64,000 nucleotides of DNA from Thermothielavioides terrestris NRRL 8126 (taxonomy: Eukaryota; Ascomycota; Sordariomycetes; Sordariales; Chaetomiaceae): positions 5,366,001-5,430,000 of the forward strand of contig NC_016458.1 of NCBI RefSeq assembly GCF_000226115.1, read 5' to 3'. The notes beneath the pieces were generated by a model. The model did no database searches. It saw nothing but the letters and a program-made list of their open reading frames with translations, and was not told where the DNA came from. Positions 63,520 through 64,000 of this stretch are shown here, one piece after another (the stretch's first letter is position 1; every line of letters begins with the position of its first letter). The position numbers and the translations under genes were made by a program.

Positions 63520-63937
63520 ATGCCGGGGCTCCCTTGTGAGTAACAGCTTGTCCGCCCAAAGCGCCGGCGGCAACCCGCTCCCCTCACCTACCTATTGCTG
63601 TCTTCAATCGCCCCTCCCGAAACCCCAAGAGCAAGAAAGACAGCCATGCCTCGCCTAGCCTGGCGACCTCGCCGGTCACCGCCGCTGACAGCGCCATCCC
63701 CAGCTTCCGTGGACCTCGACGAGTGCATCTCGCGCCTCTACAAAAAGGAACTCCTCGCCGAGTCGGTCATCGAAGCGATATGCGCCAAGACCAAGGAGCT
63801 CTTGATGCGCGAGAGCAATGTGGTCCACGTGCGCGCCCCTGTCACCGTTGTTGGCGACATCCACGGCCAGTTCTACGACCTGATTGAGATATTCAAGATT
63901 GGCGGCTGGTGTCCAGACACGAACTATCTATTCCTCG
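63520..63937 (+). CDS. PPG1: PPG1-type serine/threonine protein phosphatase, N-terminal part
   Basis: Exon 1 is 63520-63535 and exon 2 is 63704-63937; the gene then enters an intron (donor GTCAGT) that reaches the window edge. The spliced start MPGLPSSVDLDECISRLYKK matches the usual PPG1/PP2A-like N-terminus; the ATG at 63646, in frame with exon 2, would give a basic leader not seen in the family, so I prefer the 16-base first exon with a 168-bp intron. The PPP metal-binding motif VVGDIHGQFYDLIEIFKIGG (Asp and His) is present and the exon ends NYLFLG, to be followed by DYVDRG. It dephosphorylates Ser/Thr; yeast Ppg1 acts in glycogen metabolism and as the phosphatase of the Far complex. Confidence 0.88.
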
Positions 63938-64000
63938 GTCAGTCAGACCCTCGTCCTCGTCCACCCAACCTCGTCCGGCGGCCCGAACGTAGGCGCGCTG

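Noticed and set aside
63646..63937. PPG1 start at the ATG at 63646
   Set aside because: It would add a basic leader not known in the family, while the 16-base exon at 63520 gives the family N-terminus exactly.

Overview
The window looks like chromosomal DNA of a filamentous ascomycete, most likely a sordariomycete close to Chaetomiaceae/Sordariales. The evidence is GC-rich genes with C/G-ending codons, short introns (mostly 53-120 bp) with GTRNGT donors and CTRAC-like branch points, a peroxisomal SKL tail, fungal-only gene families, and one retrotransposon mutated in the way repeat-induced point mutation (RIP) works. The genus is an inference. Exon boundaries were worked out by hand from the sequence and are given in each entry; no search was run.

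Layout. 1-12 kb: a mitochondrial She9/Mdm33-like gene cut by the left edge, a YG-repeat protein, a HAD phosphatase, an eIF1A-like RNA-binding protein, ALG3, a peroxisomal D-amino-acid oxidase and a multi-pass membrane protein. 12.5-16 kb: two tandem paralogues with an RNase T1/F1-like C-terminal domain but no signal peptide. 17-26 kb: tRNA-Pro(AGG) with an intron, thioredoxin, aprataxin, and two divergently transcribed nucleotidyltransferase-fold genes. 26.9-30.6 kb: a decayed small-secreted-protein locus and a long disordered basic protein. 31.3-38.1 kb: a complete but RIP-inactivated Ty3/gypsy-type LTR retrotransposon with 192-bp LTRs and a GGAAC target duplication. 38-44 kb is gene-poor, with one 2EXR protein gene carrying an in-frame TGA. 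44.4-64 kb is gene-dense: O-methyltransferase, SnoaL-like protein, a large secreted protein with a group XII-like phospholipase A2 core, kinetochore NUF2, an unknown gene, AP-3 beta (APL6), an Arg/Ser/Gly protein, a CCHC zinc-knuckle/RS protein, and a PPG1-type phosphatase cut by the right edge.

Most conserved genes are housekeeping and do not form one pathway: N-glycan assembly (ALG3), kinetochore (NUF2), vesicle traffic (AP-3 beta), DNA end repair (aprataxin), redox (thioredoxin), RNA processing (zinc-knuckle/RS protein) and signalling (PPG1). The lineage-specific material (RNase T1-like pair, nucleotidyltransferase pair, PLA2-type secreted protein, 2EXR protein, relic secreted protein) lies between them, next to AT-rich RIP-affected DNA and long homopolymer runs.

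The most unusual items are the intracellular-looking RNase T1-like tandem pair, whose four active-site-like residues keep nearly the RNase T1 spacing; the multidomain PLA2-like secreted protein with Kex2-like sites; and the retroelement whose long pol frame is broken only by RIP-type stops in the parts examined.
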